From: Alloyangia mangrovi
GTDB taxonomy: Bacteria > Pseudomonadota > Alphaproteobacteria > Rhodobacterales > Rhodobacteraceae
DNA length: 64,000 nt
Direction: 5' to 3'
NCBI RefSeq assembly: GCF_002300555.2
Contig: NZ_NTHN02000027.1
Span: forward strand, 1-64,000
How positions within the stretch are numbered: the first letter of the stretch is position 1; each line of letters opens with the position of its first letter. Shown one piece after another: positions 27,812 through 37,577 of this stretch. The notes beneath the pieces were generated by a model. That model searched no databases. It was given only the letters and a program-made list of their open reading frames with translations, and was not told the origin of the DNA. The translations under genes were made by a program, and so were the position numbers.

Positions 27812-29089
27812 TCACTCCATCAGGCTCGGCAGGAACATGGAGAAGGCGGGCACGTAAGTCACCAGCATCAGCGCCACGAAGATCGCCGCGTAGAACGGCA
27901 GGATCGTCTTCACCGCATGTTCGATCCTGACGCCGCCGACGACACAGCCGACAAAGAGGCAGGCGCCCACCGGCGGGGTGCAGAGACCGAGGCCGAGGTT
28001 CATCATCATGATCACGCCGAACTGCACCGGGTCCATGCCGAGCCCCACCGCGACGGGCAGGAAGATCGGGGTGCAGATCAGGATCAGCGCCGCCATGTCC
28101 ATGATCATGCCGAGCACCAGCAGGATGAGGTTGAGCAGCAGCAGGATCACGAAAGGGTTGTCCGAGATGCCGGTGACCGCATGGGCCAGCAGATCAGGCA
28201 CCCGGTAGAGCGTCAGCAGGTAGGAAAAGGCCGAGGCCGTCGCCACCAGCATCATCACCAGCGCCGTGGTGCGCACCGAGCTGACGACGGCAGTCTTGAA
28301 ACCCGCCCAGCTCAGTTCGCGGTAGACGAAGGTGGTCACGAGGATGGCCCAGATCGCGCCGAAGGCCCCGGACTCGGTCACCGTCATCACGCCCGACAGC
28401 ACCCCGCCCACCACGATGATCGCAGTCATCAGCCCCGGCAGGGCGACGATGAACGACAAGCCCAGGGCCTTCCAGCCGGGAAAGGTTTCGGAAGGGTAAC
28501 CGCGGCGCACGGCCACGAGGTAGGCGACGATGCCGAGGCAGAGGCACATCAGGATGCCCGGGATGACGCCGGCGATGAACAGTTTCGAGACCGACACGCC
28601 CCCCGCCGCCACCGCAAAGAGGATCATGTTGTGCGAGGGCGGGATCACCACGCCGGCCACCGAGGAGGTCACCGTGACGTTCACCGCGTAGTCGGGATCA
28701 TAGCCCTTTTCCTTCATCACCGGGATGAGGATCGAGCCCAGCGCCGAGGTGTCGGCCACCGCCGAACCCGAGATACCGCCGAAGAGCATGGACGAGGCGA
28801 CGTTGACCACGCCGAGCCCGCCCTTCATCGAGCCCACCGCCGAAGAGGCCAGCCGCACCAGCCGGCCGGCGATGCCACCGTGCATCATCAGCTCGCCAGC
28901 GAAGATGAAGAACGGAATGGCCAGCAGCGAAAAGACCGAGATGCCCGAGAGCACCCGCTGGAAGGCGATGAAGAGCGGCAAGCCCTCGTAGACGAAGCCG
29001 CCGACCGCAGCGAGGCCCAGCGCGAAGGCCACCGGCATGCCGCAGATGAGGCCAAAGCCGAACGTGCCGAAAAGAATGATCAAACCCAT
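27812..29089 (-). CDS. TRAP transporter large permease (DctM family)
   Basis: A 425-residue membrane protein with about twelve hydrophobic helices. VASSMLFGGISGSAVADTSALGSILIPVM near residue 97 and VVIPPSHNMILFAVAAG near 150 are the characteristic DctM segments. It is the sodium-coupled pore of the TRAP system. Its ATG lies one base after the DctQ stop and its own stop nearly touches udh, so the operon is tightly packed. The cargo is inferred to be galacturonate or glucuronate from the downstream enzymes. Confidence 0.92.
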   Translation of the reverse strand: MGLIILFGTFGFGLICGMPVAFALGLAAVGGFVYEGLPLFIAFQRVLSGISVFSLLAIPFFIFAGELMMHGGIAGRLVRLASSAVGSMKGGLGVVNVASSMLFGGISGSAVADTSALGSILIPVMKEKGYDPDYAVNVTVTSSVAGVVIPPSHNMILFAVAAGGVSVSKLFIAGVIPGILMCLCLGIVAYLVAVRRGYPSETFPGWKALGLSFIVALPGLMTAIIVVGGVLSGVMTVTESGAFGAIWAILVTTFVYRELSWAGFKTAVVSSVRTTALVMMLVATASAFSYLLTLYRVPDLLAHAVTGISDNPFVILLLLNLILLVLGMIMDMAALILICTPIFLPVAVGLGMDPVQFGVIMMMNLGLGLCTPPVGACLFVGCVVGGVRIEHAVKTILPFYAAIFVALMLVTYVPAFSMFLPSLME

Positions 29090-29090
29090 G

Positions 29091-29594
29091 TCAGTACCCG
29101 CGGCCCTTCGCCAGTTCGGCCATTTGATAGAGGGTGAAGAGCGCGCTCAGCGCGCCGCAGATGGCCATGGGCACGGCGCGCATACCCTCGGAGATGCCGA
29201 GCATCGGCACGGTGCGCGCCCAGGTGTTTTCGGCCAGGATGAACCCCTGCCATCCGAGGCAGAGCGCGAAGACCAGCACGCCGATGAGTGCCAGCCATTT
29301 CATCACCATGGCGACCGGGCCGGGGAAGGCATCGCGCAGGAAGTCCACCGACAGGTGGGTTCGGCCCCAGACACCCGCGGCAGCCCCAAGAAAGGTGATC
29401 CAGACCACCAACAGCAGCGCCAGCTGCTCGACCCATGTGGGGGTGTCGTTCATCACGTAGCGGCCCCAGACCAGCCAGCCGAAGATGGCGATGAGGACGA
29501 CGAGGCCGGTTCCGGCCACCGTCACGCAGACCCGCGCCAGCAGGTCGAGCAGGCGATAGACGGCCCCTGCCCCGGCCACGTGGCTCTGTGCCAT
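29091..29594 (-). CDS. TRAP transporter small permease (DctQ family)
   Basis: A 167-residue protein with four hydrophobic segments (VCVTVAGTGLVVLIAIFGWLVW; ALLLVVWITFLGAAAGVWG; VMKWLALIGVLVFALCLGWQGF; and a C-terminal one). THLSVDFLRD between helices 2 and 3 is typical of DctQ. It forms a complex with DctM. ATG 29594 is separated from the binding-protein gene by a strong hairpin. Confidence 0.9.
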   Translation of the reverse strand: MAQSHVAGAGAVYRLLDLLARVCVTVAGTGLVVLIAIFGWLVWGRYVMNDTPTWVEQLALLLVVWITFLGAAAGVWGRTHLSVDFLRDAFPGPVAMVMKWLALIGVLVFALCLGWQGFILAENTWARTVPMLGISEGMRAVPMAICGALSALFTLYQMAELAKGRGY

Positions 29595-29610
29595 GGTCTC
29601 TCCCGGAATG

Positions 29611-29634
29611 GGCGTGTCCCCGCGGGGACACGCC
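29611..29634 (-). terminator. Perfect 24 bp palindrome between dctP-like and dctQ-like genes
   Basis: GGCGTGTCCCCG is followed directly by its exact reverse complement. It lies between the binding-protein stop and the small-permease start and could fold as a 10 bp stem with a tight loop. It would be expected to raise binding-protein mRNA relative to the permeases. Confidence 0.6.
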
Positions 29635-29649
29635 TGAGCCTGCCTCAGA

Positions 29650-30642
29650 TCACTTGATCGCCTGGATGTCGCGGATCAGGCCTTCGAGATCCGGATTGCT
29701 CTCGATGAACTTGGCGTAGACCGGCTCCATCGCCGCCTGGAACGCCGCGGGGTCGGTGACCTCGTTGACCGCCACGCCGCTGTCGATCACCTTCTGCTTC
29801 GAGGCGCCCTCGCGCTCGGCCCAGAGCTCGCGCTGGGTTTCCGCCGCCGAGACTGCCGCCGCGGTGACAATCGCCTTGTCCTCGTCCGAGACCTTGTCCC
29901 AGACCTTGGTCGAGACGCAGATGCACTCGGGGATGATCAGGTGGTTGGTGATCGAGTAGTACTTCGCGACCTCGTAGTGGTTCGAGCTCTCGAAGGACGG
30001 GTAGTTGTTCTCGGCCCCGTCGATCACCCCGGTCTTTAGCGATTGGTAAACCTCGCCATAAGCCATGGGCGTGGCGTTGCCGCCGAGCTGGTCGACCATC
30101 TGCACGTAGAGATCGTTGCTCATAACCCGGAACTTCATGCCGTCCATGTCGGCCGGAGTCTCGATCGGGTGCTTGGTGTTGTAGAAGGAGCGCGAACCGC
30201 TGTCGAACCACGACAGGGCGACAAGGCCCTCGCCGGACAGCGCATCCGAGAAGCGCTGGCCGATCTCGCCATCCATCGCCTTGTGCATGTGATCCACGTC
30301 GCGGAAGATGAAGGGCAGCGACAGCACGTTGGTCGCCGGGACGATCTCGCCCATCGGGCCCATGTTGAAATTCCCCACCGCGATGGCGCCGGCACGGACC
30401 TGTTCGATCGCATCGGGCTGCGCGCCCAGCACGCCGTTGGCGTAGACCGTCGGCTCAATCCGGCCCTCGGTTTTCTCGGTCACCTCGTCGGCGAACTGCT
30501 GCATCGCGACGACGTTCGGATAATCCTCGGGGTGAATCGCCCAGGCGCGCCAGGTCTCTGCCTGCGCCGCCCCTGCCAGCAGGCCGCAGAGCGCGGTGGC
30601 CGCAACCAGTGCCGTCTTGGTCTTGGTGAAGTACATCATCAT
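29650..30642 (-). CDS. TRAP transporter substrate-binding protein (DctP family)
   Basis: A 330-residue periplasmic protein with signal peptide KTALVAATALCGLLAGAAQA. The DctP core is clear: FRVMSNDLYVQMVDQLGGNATPMAYGEVYQSLKTGVIDGAENNYPSF (~157-203) carries the conserved Arg that pairs with the substrate carboxylate, and the Gly-Glu-x-x-x-Leu and DGAENN motifs. AGGAGATGATG precedes the start; several ATGs in a row make the exact start uncertain by 1-3 codons. It heads a seven-gene operon (TRAP, udh, kdgD, gci, gli), so the ligand is probably a hexuronate. Confidence 0.9.
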   Translation of the reverse strand: MMMYFTKTKTALVAATALCGLLAGAAQAETWRAWAIHPEDYPNVVAMQQFADEVTEKTEGRIEPTVYANGVLGAQPDAIEQVRAGAIAVGNFNMGPMGEIVPATNVLSLPFIFRDVDHMHKAMDGEIGQRFSDALSGEGLVALSWFDSGSRSFYNTKHPIETPADMDGMKFRVMSNDLYVQMVDQLGGNATPMAYGEVYQSLKTGVIDGAENNYPSFESSNHYEVAKYYSITNHLIIPECICVSTKVWDKVSDEDKAIVTAAAVSAAETQRELWAEREGASKQKVIDSGVAVNEVTDPAAFQAAMEPVYAKFIESNPDLEGLIRDIQAIK

Positions 30643-30676
30643 CTCCTCCCATAGATGCGTATGACGTTACGCGGCG

Positions 30677-30706
30677 TTTATGGCCGACTTGTATGATGAC
30701 TGTCAA
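30677..30706 (-). promoter_or_regulatory. Probable promoter and operator of the TRAP/galacturonate operon
   Basis: On the minus strand a perfect TTGACA (30701-30706 on plus) and CATAAA (30677-30682) are 18 bp apart. ATCATACAA (30689-30697), the same 9-mer as at the kduI and ABC promoters, lies in the spacer, an ideal repressor position. Flanking CTTGT/ACAAG arms (from 30688 to about 30723) form a wider inverted repeat. Confidence 0.5.
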
Positions 30707-30831
30707 TCTTTTCGTATGACAAGAAAGCGCGGGTTGCGCGGCAGCGAAAACTGCCCTTCATGCGGGGTCCTGCAAAAACTCAATCGCGAAATCTTGGCTA
30801 TGCGCGGAAGCTCGCGCCCCGGGTGCGGAGG

Positions 30832-30860
30832 TTGTCGCTATTTCATCCAAATCGTGTAAA
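30832..30860 (+). promoter_or_regulatory. Possible promoter of the RND efflux operon
   Basis: TTGTCG (30832-30837) and TGTAAA (30855-30860) are 17 bp apart, about 40 bp before the adaptor start. The match is modest. Confidence 0.25.
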
Positions 30861-30898
30861 CTCAGACGCATAGATCCGTCCTTGGAAGGACCATTGAT

Positions 30899-32050
30899 AT
30901 GTTCATTAGACTGATTGAGTCGTTTTCGGCTGTATCTCTGTGCGCGTTTATCCTTGCTTCCATTCCCGCCGCCCCCTCCCTGGCGCAGGACAATGCCGAG
31001 GCGCCCGGCCCCACGGTTCTTGTGCAGACCGTGGAAACCCAGAGCATCCGTCCCTCCTTCTCCCATCCGGCCCGCATCGAGGCGCTGAACACCGCATCGA
31101 TCCGGCCCCCGATCCAGGCGCAGATCACCGCGCTGCACATCACCGCCGGCAGCTACGTCGAAGAGGGTGAGCTTCTGGTCGAGATGGACGAGACCGATTT
31201 CCGCATCGCCCTAGCCCAGGCGCACGCGGCGCTGAAGCAGGCCGAGGCCTCCGCGATCAAGGCTGACCTCGATCTCGACCGCGCGACGCAACTGTCGCGG
31301 AGCAACACCGTCTCGCAGCGCGAAGTGGAATATGCGCAGGCCCAGGCCGACGTGGCGCAGGCCCAGGTCGACGTGGCCAGTGCTCAGATCGCCCAGGCAG
31401 AGGAAAACCTCGCCGACACCAAGGTCTACGCCCCTTTCAGCGGCCGTATTTCGGCGCCGCAGTTTGCGGTCGGTGACCTCTTCGCCCCCGGGGACCCGAC
31501 CCAGCCAGGCTTCATTGCAACGCTGGTCTCGCTCGATCCGATCTACGCGGTCGGGCTGGTCGACCAGTCCAACTACTTCGGCTTCCTCGCCAAGCGGCTT
31601 GAAATCCAGGAGGCCGGCGGTTCGATCCCTCCGCTGGAACTCGAGGCGATCCTGCCCGGCGGTGAAGTCTACCCCGAGAAGGGCACCTTCGAGAACTGGG
31701 ACAACACCGGCGCCGCCAGCACCGGCACCATCGCCGCCCGCGTGCTTTTTCCCAATCCCGACGGCGTGCTGCTGCCGGGCCAGAACGTGACCATCCGCGG
31801 CCAGGTGCTGGAGCCGATCCAGGCGCCGCTGGTGCCACAGAGGGCGGTGAGCCTCGACCAGCAGGGCCATTTCGTCTGGGTGGTCGGCGAAGACAATACC
31901 GTCGAGCGCCGCAACATCACCGTCGGCGTCCGCAGCGACGCAAACTGGACAGTCACCGAAGGTCTCGCGGACGGCGAGCAGGTGGTCGTCGAAGGGCTGC
32001 AGAGCATGCGCCCCGGCCTCACCGTCACGCCGAAACCCTACGACAGCTGA
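30899..32050 (+). CDS. RND efflux periplasmic adaptor subunit (membrane fusion protein)
   Basis: A 383-residue exported adaptor with N-terminal signal LIESFSAVSLCAFILASIPAAPSLAQ. The biotinyl-lipoyl half-motif IRPPIQAQITALHITAGSYVEEGELLVEMD (~66-95) is followed by an Ala/Gln-rich alpha-hairpin with repeats of AQAQVDVA (~105-165), the second lipoyl half TKVYAPFSGRISAPQFAVGD, and beta-barrel and membrane-proximal domains. It is of the AcrA/MexE type and 21 bp upstream of the pump gene. GGAAGGACCATTGAT precedes ATG. No outer-membrane channel gene is adjacent, so TolC would be supplied from elsewhere. Confidence 0.92.
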   Translation: MFIRLIESFSAVSLCAFILASIPAAPSLAQDNAEAPGPTVLVQTVETQSIRPSFSHPARIEALNTASIRPPIQAQITALHITAGSYVEEGELLVEMDETDFRIALAQAHAALKQAEASAIKADLDLDRATQLSRSNTVSQREVEYAQAQADVAQAQVDVASAQIAQAEENLADTKVYAPFSGRISAPQFAVGDLFAPGDPTQPGFIATLVSLDPIYAVGLVDQSNYFGFLAKRLEIQEAGGSIPPLELEAILPGGEVYPEKGTFENWDNTGAASTGTIAARVLFPNPDGVLLPGQNVTIRGQVLEPIQAPLVPQRAVSLDQQGHFVWVVGEDNTVERRNITVGVRSDANWTVTEGLADGEQVVVEGLQSMRPGLTVTPKPYDS

Positions 32051-32071
32051 GCCCCGGCAGCGGAGAATTTC

Positions 32072-35000
32072 ATGGGACCTTTATTTTTCATCAGGCGGCC
32101 AAAGTTCGCCTTCGTCATTTCCATGCTCATCACGCTGTTCGGCCTTCTGACGCTGACCGTGATGCCCATCGACCAGTATCCCGACATCACCTCGCCCAAG
32201 GTCGTGGTCCGCGCCAATTACCCCGGTGCCGATGCCGCCACCCTGCTGCAGGCCGTCGCCGCGCCCATCGAGGACGAGGTGAACGGCGCCGAGGGCATGG
32301 CCTACATGGAATCCAAGGCCGCTTCCGACGGCTCCTACACGCTGACCGTGACCTTCGAGACCGGCGTCGATGCCGATCTGGCGCAGGTCGACGTGCAGAA
32401 CCGCGTGGCGCTGGCCGAGCCGTCGCTGCCCGCCGAGGTGCGCCAGCGCGGCATCCGGGTGCGCAAGCGCAACCCCGACATCCTGATGGTGGTCGACATC
32501 ATCTCGCCCGACGGTCGCTTTGACGGGCTCTTCCTGTCGAACTACGCCTCGATCAACGTCGAGGGCGAGCTGGCCCGCATCGCCGGTGTCGGTGCAGCCG
32601 AGAACATCGGCGCGCTGGACTACGGCATGCGCGCCTGGCTCGACCCGGTGAAGATGGCCAACCACAATCTCACGGTGAACGAGATCGTGCTGGCGGTGAA
32701 GGAGCAGAACGTGCAGGCCGCGGTTGGCTCGCTCGGCGCCGCCCCCGCCGCGGAGGACACGCAGTTCCAATACGTGCTGACCACCAAGGGCCGGCTCGAG
32801 TCCGAGGAGGAATTCGGCGACATCATCCTGTCGGCCAATGACGCGGGCTCGGTGGTGCGCCTGCGCGACGTGGCGCGGATCGAGCTCGGCGCCTTTGCCT
32901 ACAAGGGCTACGGCGAGTTCAACAACAAGCCCGGCGTGCTGCTGGCGGTCTACAAATTGAGCGAGGCGAACTCGCTCGACGTGGCCGAGGCGGTGCGCGA
33001 GAAGATGGAGGAACTGAAGCAGTACTTCCCCGAAGGCGTCGATTACGTCATCGGCCATGACACCACGCTGTTCATCGAGGCCTCGCTCGAGGAGACGGTG
33101 ATCACCATGATCTTCACCATCCTGCTGGTGGTGGCGGTGACCTACATCTTCCTCGGCTCAGTCCGCGCGACACTCATTCCGACCATCGCGGTGCCGGTGT
33201 CGATCATCGGCACATTGGCGGTGCTCTACGCCTTCGGCATGACGATCAACACGGTGACGCTCTTTGCCCTCATCCTTGCCATCGCGCTGGTGGTCGACGA
33301 TGCGATCATCGTGGTGGAGAACGTCGAGCGCATCCTGCACGAGAACCCCGAGATCGGCTCGGTCGAGGCGACGAAACGTGCCATGGCCGAGGTGACCGGG
33401 CCGATCGTCGCGACCTCGCTGGTGCTGGCGGCGGTCTTCGGACCGACGCTGCTGCTGCCGGGGATCACCGGGCGGATGTTCAGCCAGTTCGGCGCGACGC
33501 TCACCGTCTCGGTGCTGATCTCGATGGTCAACGCGCTGACGCTCAGTCCGGCGCTGGCCTCGGTGCTGATGAAGCCGGGGATGCACCCGAACTTCGTCAT
33601 CCGGGGCTTCAACAAGGGCTTTGACTGGGTGACGCGGGTCTATGCGGGGATCGTCGACTTCCTTGCAAGGAACGCGATCATCGCCATCGCCATCGTCGCC
33701 GCGCTGTTCTTCGCCATGTACTCGCTCTTCACCACCACCCCGACCAGCTTCATCCCGACCGAGGACAAGGGCTTCTTCATGGTCGACGTGCAGCTGCCCT
33801 CGGGCGCTTCGCTGAACCGGACCGAGGTGATCATGGACCGGCTCACCGATGCGCTCGGCGAGGATGAGGCGGTCGAGAACGTGCTTTCGGTGAACGGCTA
33901 CTCGATCCTCAACTCGGCGCTGCAGTCCAACGCCGGGATGATCATCGTCAAGCTCAAGGAATGGAAGGAGCGCACGACAGTCGAGAGCAGTCAGGCCTTC
34001 CTGCAGCAGAAGTTCACCAAGATGTTCTCCGACATGCCCGAGGCCAAGACGATCATCTTCGGCGCCCCCGCCCTGCCGGGCATCGGCGCGGTCGAGGGGC
34101 TTTCGTTCGTGCTCGAGGATACGCAGGGGCGCGGGCCGGACGAGATGACGGCCGCGCTGCAGAGCTTCCTCGTCTCGGCCAATGGCGCGGATGAGATCGC
34201 GCTGGCCTATTCCACCTTCAAGGCCGATGCGCCTCAGCTCTTCCTCGACATCGACCGGGTGCGCGCGAAGACGCTGGGGGTGCAGATCTCGGACATCTTC
34301 CTGGCCCTGCAGGCCCAGCTCGGCGCGCTCTACATCAACGACTTCAACGTCTTCGGCCAATCCTACAAGGTGATGATCCAGGCCGACGCCGAATTCCGCC
34401 AGAACGAGCGCGCCTTCGACACGCTCTACGTGCGCAACCGCGAGGGCGGCATGGTGCCGCTCTCGACCGTGATCACCCCGGTGCCCACCACCGGGCCGGA
34501 CGTGCTCTATCGCTACAACACCTACAACTCGGCCACGGTCACCGGCATTCCGAACAGCGCCAGCGGCTTCAGCACCGGCAACGCGATGGACAGCTTCGAG
34601 ACCGTTGCCGGGACCGCCCTGCCCGAAGGCTTCCGCTACGAGTGGACCGGTTCCTCGCGCGAGGAACGGGCCTCGGGCAACGCGGTGCCGATCGCGCTGG
34701 GGCTGAGCCTTGTGTTCACCTTCCTCTTCCTCGCGGCACTCTACGAGAGCTTCCTGACGCCGGTCGCCGTGCTGCTCACGGTGCCCTTCGCGGTTCTGGG
34801 AGCGCTGATCTCGTTGAGGATCGCCGGGGAGCCGCTCAGTCTCTACGGGCAGATCGGTCTTCTGATGCTGATCGCGCTGGCGGCGAAGACGGCGATCCTG
34901 ATCGTCGAGTTCGGCAAGCAGCAACGCGAGGCGGCGGAGCTCGACCTGCACGAGGCGGCGATGCAATCGGCCAAGCTGCGCTTCCGCCCGGTGATGATGA

Positions 35001-35206
35001 CGGTGCTGGCTTTCGCGGTCGGGGTCTACCCGCTGGTCATCGCCTCGGGCGCGGGCTCGGCGAGCCGGGTGTCGCTGGGCCTCGCGGTGTTCGGCGGCGC
35101 CATCGCCTCGGCGGTGCTGGGGGCGATCTTCGGGCCGGTGTTCTTCAAGATCATCCAGGGCCTGCGCGAGAAGATCCACCGGGGCCGCACGCCGCCGGTG
35201 GTCTGA
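32072..35206 (+). CDS. RND (HAE1/AcrB-type) multidrug efflux pump
   Basis: A 1,044-residue inner-membrane proton antiporter, full length for the HAE1 family. FIRRPKFAFVISMLITLFGLLTL is helix 1; VMPIDQYPDITSPKVVVRANYPGA is the conserved opening of the porter domain; the proton-relay pair is in ALVVDDAIIVVENVERI near residue 408; LLLPGITGRMFSQFG and the second half FLAALYESFLTPVAVLLTVPFA repeat the layout. It works with the adaptor upstream and a TolC-type channel to export drugs, dyes or organic acids. Substrate range cannot be told. A strong terminator follows. Confidence 0.94.
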   Translation: MGPLFFIRRPKFAFVISMLITLFGLLTLTVMPIDQYPDITSPKVVVRANYPGADAATLLQAVAAPIEDEVNGAEGMAYMESKAASDGSYTLTVTFETGVDADLAQVDVQNRVALAEPSLPAEVRQRGIRVRKRNPDILMVVDIISPDGRFDGLFLSNYASINVEGELARIAGVGAAENIGALDYGMRAWLDPVKMANHNLTVNEIVLAVKEQNVQAAVGSLGAAPAAEDTQFQYVLTTKGRLESEEEFGDIILSANDAGSVVRLRDVARIELGAFAYKGYGEFNNKPGVLLAVYKLSEANSLDVAEAVREKMEELKQYFPEGVDYVIGHDTTLFIEASLEETVITMIFTILLVVAVTYIFLGSVRATLIPTIAVPVSIIGTLAVLYAFGMTINTVTLFALILAIALVVDDAIIVVENVERILHENPEIGSVEATKRAMAEVTGPIVATSLVLAAVFGPTLLLPGITGRMFSQFGATLTVSVLISMVNALTLSPALASVLMKPGMHPNFVIRGFNKGFDWVTRVYAGIVDFLARNAIIAIAIVAALFFAMYSLFTTTPTSFIPTEDKGFFMVDVQLPSGASLNRTEVIMDRLTDALGEDEAVENVLSVNGYSILNSALQSNAGMIIVKLKEWKERTTVESSQAFLQQKFTKMFSDMPEAKTIIFGAPALPGIGAVEGLSFVLEDTQGRGPDEMTAALQSFLVSANGADEIALAYSTFKADAPQLFLDIDRVRAKTLGVQISDIFLALQAQLGALYINDFNVFGQSYKVMIQADAEFRQNERAFDTLYVRNREGGMVPLSTVITPVPTTGPDVLYRYNTYNSATVTGIPNSASGFSTGNAMDSFETVAGTALPEGFRYEWTGSSREERASGNAVPIALGLSLVFTFLFLAALYESFLTPVAVLLTVPFAVLGALISLRIAGEPLSLYGQIGLLMLIALAAKTAILIVEFGKQQREAAELDLHEAAMQSAKLRFRPVMMTVLAFAVGVYPLVIASGAGSASRVSLGLAVFGGAIASAVLGAIFGPVFFKIIQGLREKIHRGRTPPVV

Positions 35207-35223
35207 GGCGTTCTCACCAACAG

Positions 35224-35260
35224 GACAAGGCCCGGGCACTGCGCCCGGCCCTTGTCTTTT
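35224..35260 (+). terminator. Rho-independent terminator of the RND operon
   Basis: A 14 bp stem, GACAAGGCCCGGGC/GCCCGGCCCTTGTC with one mismatch, is followed by TTTT. It lies between convergent genes. Confidence 0.8.
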
Positions 35261-35303
35261 CAAGATTTCGATCTGAACTTGCCCGGACCGGCTCTCTTTC
35301 CGC

Positions 35304-37577
35304 CTAGACGGCCAGATCCTGCGGCTCGGCGCTCAGCCGCCCCGAGATCAGCGCCGCCAGCGCCACCATCGCCGCCGCCGTGCCCAGCACCAGCGGCAGG
35401 CCTCCGAGTTGATAGGTCAGCCCCGACAGCACCGTCCCGATGAGCCGCCCCGCGGCGTTCGCCATGTAGTAGAAGCCGACGTCCATGGTCACCCGCTCGG
35501 ACTTGCTGAAGGCGAGGATCAGGTAGGAATGCAGCGAGGAGTTCACCGCGAAGATCGCGCCGAAAACCAGCAGCCCCAGCACCAGCACCACGGTCAGCCA
35601 CATCTGCGGTACCGGCGAGAGCAGCACCGCCACGGTCAGCGCCGCCGGGACCACGAAGAGCGCCGCCGCCCAACTGCGTGCGGCGTGGATCAGCTCGGCC
35701 TCGGGGCGGGTCTCGGCGCGCAGGATGCGCGGCGCCGCCGCCTGGACCGCACCGTAAAGGATGATCCAGACCGCCATGAAGGTGCCGATCATGAAGAAGG
35801 CCGCCCGGTTGCCCTCTTCGCTTCCGTCCGAGAGCACCGCGTAGAAGTAGATCGGGATGCCGACCACGAACCACACGTCGCGCGCCCCGAACAGGAACAC
35901 CCGCGCCGCCGACAGCCAGTTGACGTTGGCCGACTTCGAAAAGACCTCGGAGAATTTCGCTCCCTTGCGGCCCTTCGGCAAGCCGCCGGGCATGAAAACG
36001 CAGACCGCCATGAGGATCACCGCAAGCACCAGCGCCATCGCCAGCACCGCCCATTTGAAGCCGAGCGTGGCCAGCAGCGCCGCCCCCAGCAGGAAGCCCA
36101 AGCCCTTCACCGCGTTCTTCGAGCCGGTGAGCACGGCGACCCAGCGGAAAAGCCCGCCGCCCTCGGAGGGCGCCAGCAGCTTGACCGCCGACTTCGAGGA
36201 CATCTTGGCCAGGTCCTTGGCGACACCTGAGGCCCCCTGCACGCACATCACGAAGGCGACCGAGGCGCCGATGCTCCACGCCGGGTCGAGCTGGGTCAGC
36301 GCCAGCAGCGCCGCCACCTGCAGCCCGAGCCCCGCGAAGAGCGTCGAGGTGAGCCCGAAGCGCGCTGCGATCCAGCCCGCCGAGAGGTTGGTGACCATGC
36401 CGGCGATCTCGTAGAGCACGAAGAGATAGGCCAGCTGCACCGCCGAGAAGCCGAGACTGTGGAAATGCAGCAGCACCAGCATCCGCAGCGCGCCGTCGGT
36501 GAGCATGAAGGCCCAATAGGCGGCGGTGACCGCGACATAGGCCGAGAGACCCTCGGGCATGCCTTCGGCCTGCGCGCTCACAGCCGCCCCCCCGACCATC
36601 ATCGCCACGTCCACCAGCCGGTGCGCGTAGCCCATCTCGTTGTCGTACCAGGCGTAGACCTTCACCTGCGTCCCGTTCACCACCATGGTCGAGGGGGCGT
36701 CGATGATCGAGCTGCGCGTGTCGTTGGTGTAATCCGACGAGACCAGCGGGCGCTCCTCGTACCCGAGGATGCCCTTCAGCGCGCCTTTCGACGCCGCCTC
36801 GAAAAGCGCGTTCACCTCCTCGGCGCTGGTCGCGCGCTCCACCTCGAAGACACAGTCGGTCAGCGAGGCATTGAGCAGCGGCACGCGCACCGCATGGCCG
36901 TTCAGGCGCCCCTTCAGCTCGGGGTAGATCAGCGTGATCGCCGTAGCCGAGCCGGTGGTGGTGGGGATCAGCGAGTTCAGCGCCGACCGGGCCCGCCGCA
37001 GGTCCTTGGCGGGCCGGTCGACGATGGTCTGCGTGTTGGTCACGTCGTGGATTGTCGTGATCGACCCGTGCCTTATGCCAAGGTTCTCATGGATCACCTT
37101 GACCACCGGCGCGAGGCAGTTGGTGGTGCAGGAGGCCGCGGTGACGATGCTGTGCCGCCCCGGATCATAGATGCCGTCATTGACGCCGTAGACGATGTTG
37201 GCGGCGCCGCCGTCCTTGACCGGGGCCGAGACCACGACCTTCTTCACCCCCGCCGCGAAGTAGGGCGCGAGCGCCGCCTCGGACTTGAAGACGCCGGTGC
37301 AGTCGATGACCACGTCCACCCCCTCGAGCGGCAGAGCCGAGAGATCACGGGTGCCGATGAACGGCAGCCGCGTGCCGTCCACGGTCACGCTCTCATCGTC
37401 GTGGTGGAACTCGGTGTTCCAGCGCCCGTGCACCGTGTCGAACTCCAGCAGGTGCGCGTGCATCGCCGGATCGCCCACGGCGTCGTTGATCCAGGCGATC
37501 CGGGCGCCCTTCTCGAGCAGCGGCTTCAGGGCGAGCTTTCCGATGCGGCCGAGGCCGTTCAGGGCATAGGTGGTCAT
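35304..37577 (-). CDS. arsJ: ArsJ-associated glyceraldehyde-3-phosphate dehydrogenase joined in frame to ArsJ permease (fusion may be an indel artefact)
   Basis: The open frame is 757 codons. Residues 1-~332 are [37 protein letters not shown] and the catalytic SCTTNC near residue 149. Residues ~340-757 are an MFS permease opening [41 protein letters not shown], the ArsJ signature. GAPDH makes 1-arseno-3-phosphoglycerate from arsenate and ArsJ exports it. The two are normally separate genes. A C7 run on plus (36587-36593) sits exactly at the junction: with six bases GAPDH would end at TGA 36578-36580 (332 residues) and ArsJ would start at GTG 36581 or ATG 36560. Other C7/G7 runs here carry one extra base, so two genes are the likelier truth. 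It overlaps the ArsR-ArsC gene by ATGA. Confidence 0.85.
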   Translation of the reverse strand: MTTYALNGLGRIGKLALKPLLEKGARIAWINDAVGDPAMHAHLLEFDTVHGRWNTEFHHDDESVTVDGTRLPFIGTRDLSALPLEGVDVVIDCTGVFKSEAALAPYFAAGVKKVVVSAPVKDGGAANIVYGVNDGIYDPGRHSIVTAASCTTNCLAPVVKVIHENLGIRHGSITTIHDVTNTQTIVDRPAKDLRRARSALNSLIPTTTGSATAITLIYPELKGRLNGHAVRVPLLNASLTDCVFEVERATSAEEVNALFEAASKGALKGILGYEERPLVSSDYTNDTRSSIIDAPSTMVVNGTQVKVYAWYDNEMGYAHRLVDVAMMVGGAAVSAQAEGMPEGLSAYVAVTAAYWAFMLTDGALRMLVLLHFHSLGFSAVQLAYLFVLYEIAGMVTNLSAGWIAARFGLTSTLFAGLGLQVAALLALTQLDPAWSIGASVAFVMCVQGASGVAKDLAKMSSKSAVKLLAPSEGGGLFRWVAVLTGSKNAVKGLGFLLGAALLATLGFKWAVLAMALVLAVILMAVCVFMPGGLPKGRKGAKFSEVFSKSANVNWLSAARVFLFGARDVWFVVGIPIYFYAVLSDGSEEGNRAAFFMIGTFMAVWIILYGAVQAAAPRILRAETRPEAELIHAARSWAAALFVVPAALTVAVLLSPVPQMWLTVVLVLGLLVFGAIFAVNSSLHSYLILAFSKSERVTMDVGFYYMANAAGRLIGTVLSGLTYQLGGLPLVLGTAAAMVALAALISGRLSAEPQDLAV

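Noticed and set aside
33158-35263. A 701-codon open frame on the minus strand
   Set aside because: It is antisense to the RND pump and has low-complexity Arg/His/Gln/Asp composition.
35304-37577. GAPDH-ArsJ as a proven new fusion protein
   Set aside because: The seven-base run at the junction, together with five other runs carrying one extra base, makes the fusion unsafe as a discovery; it is reported as a finding to be verified.
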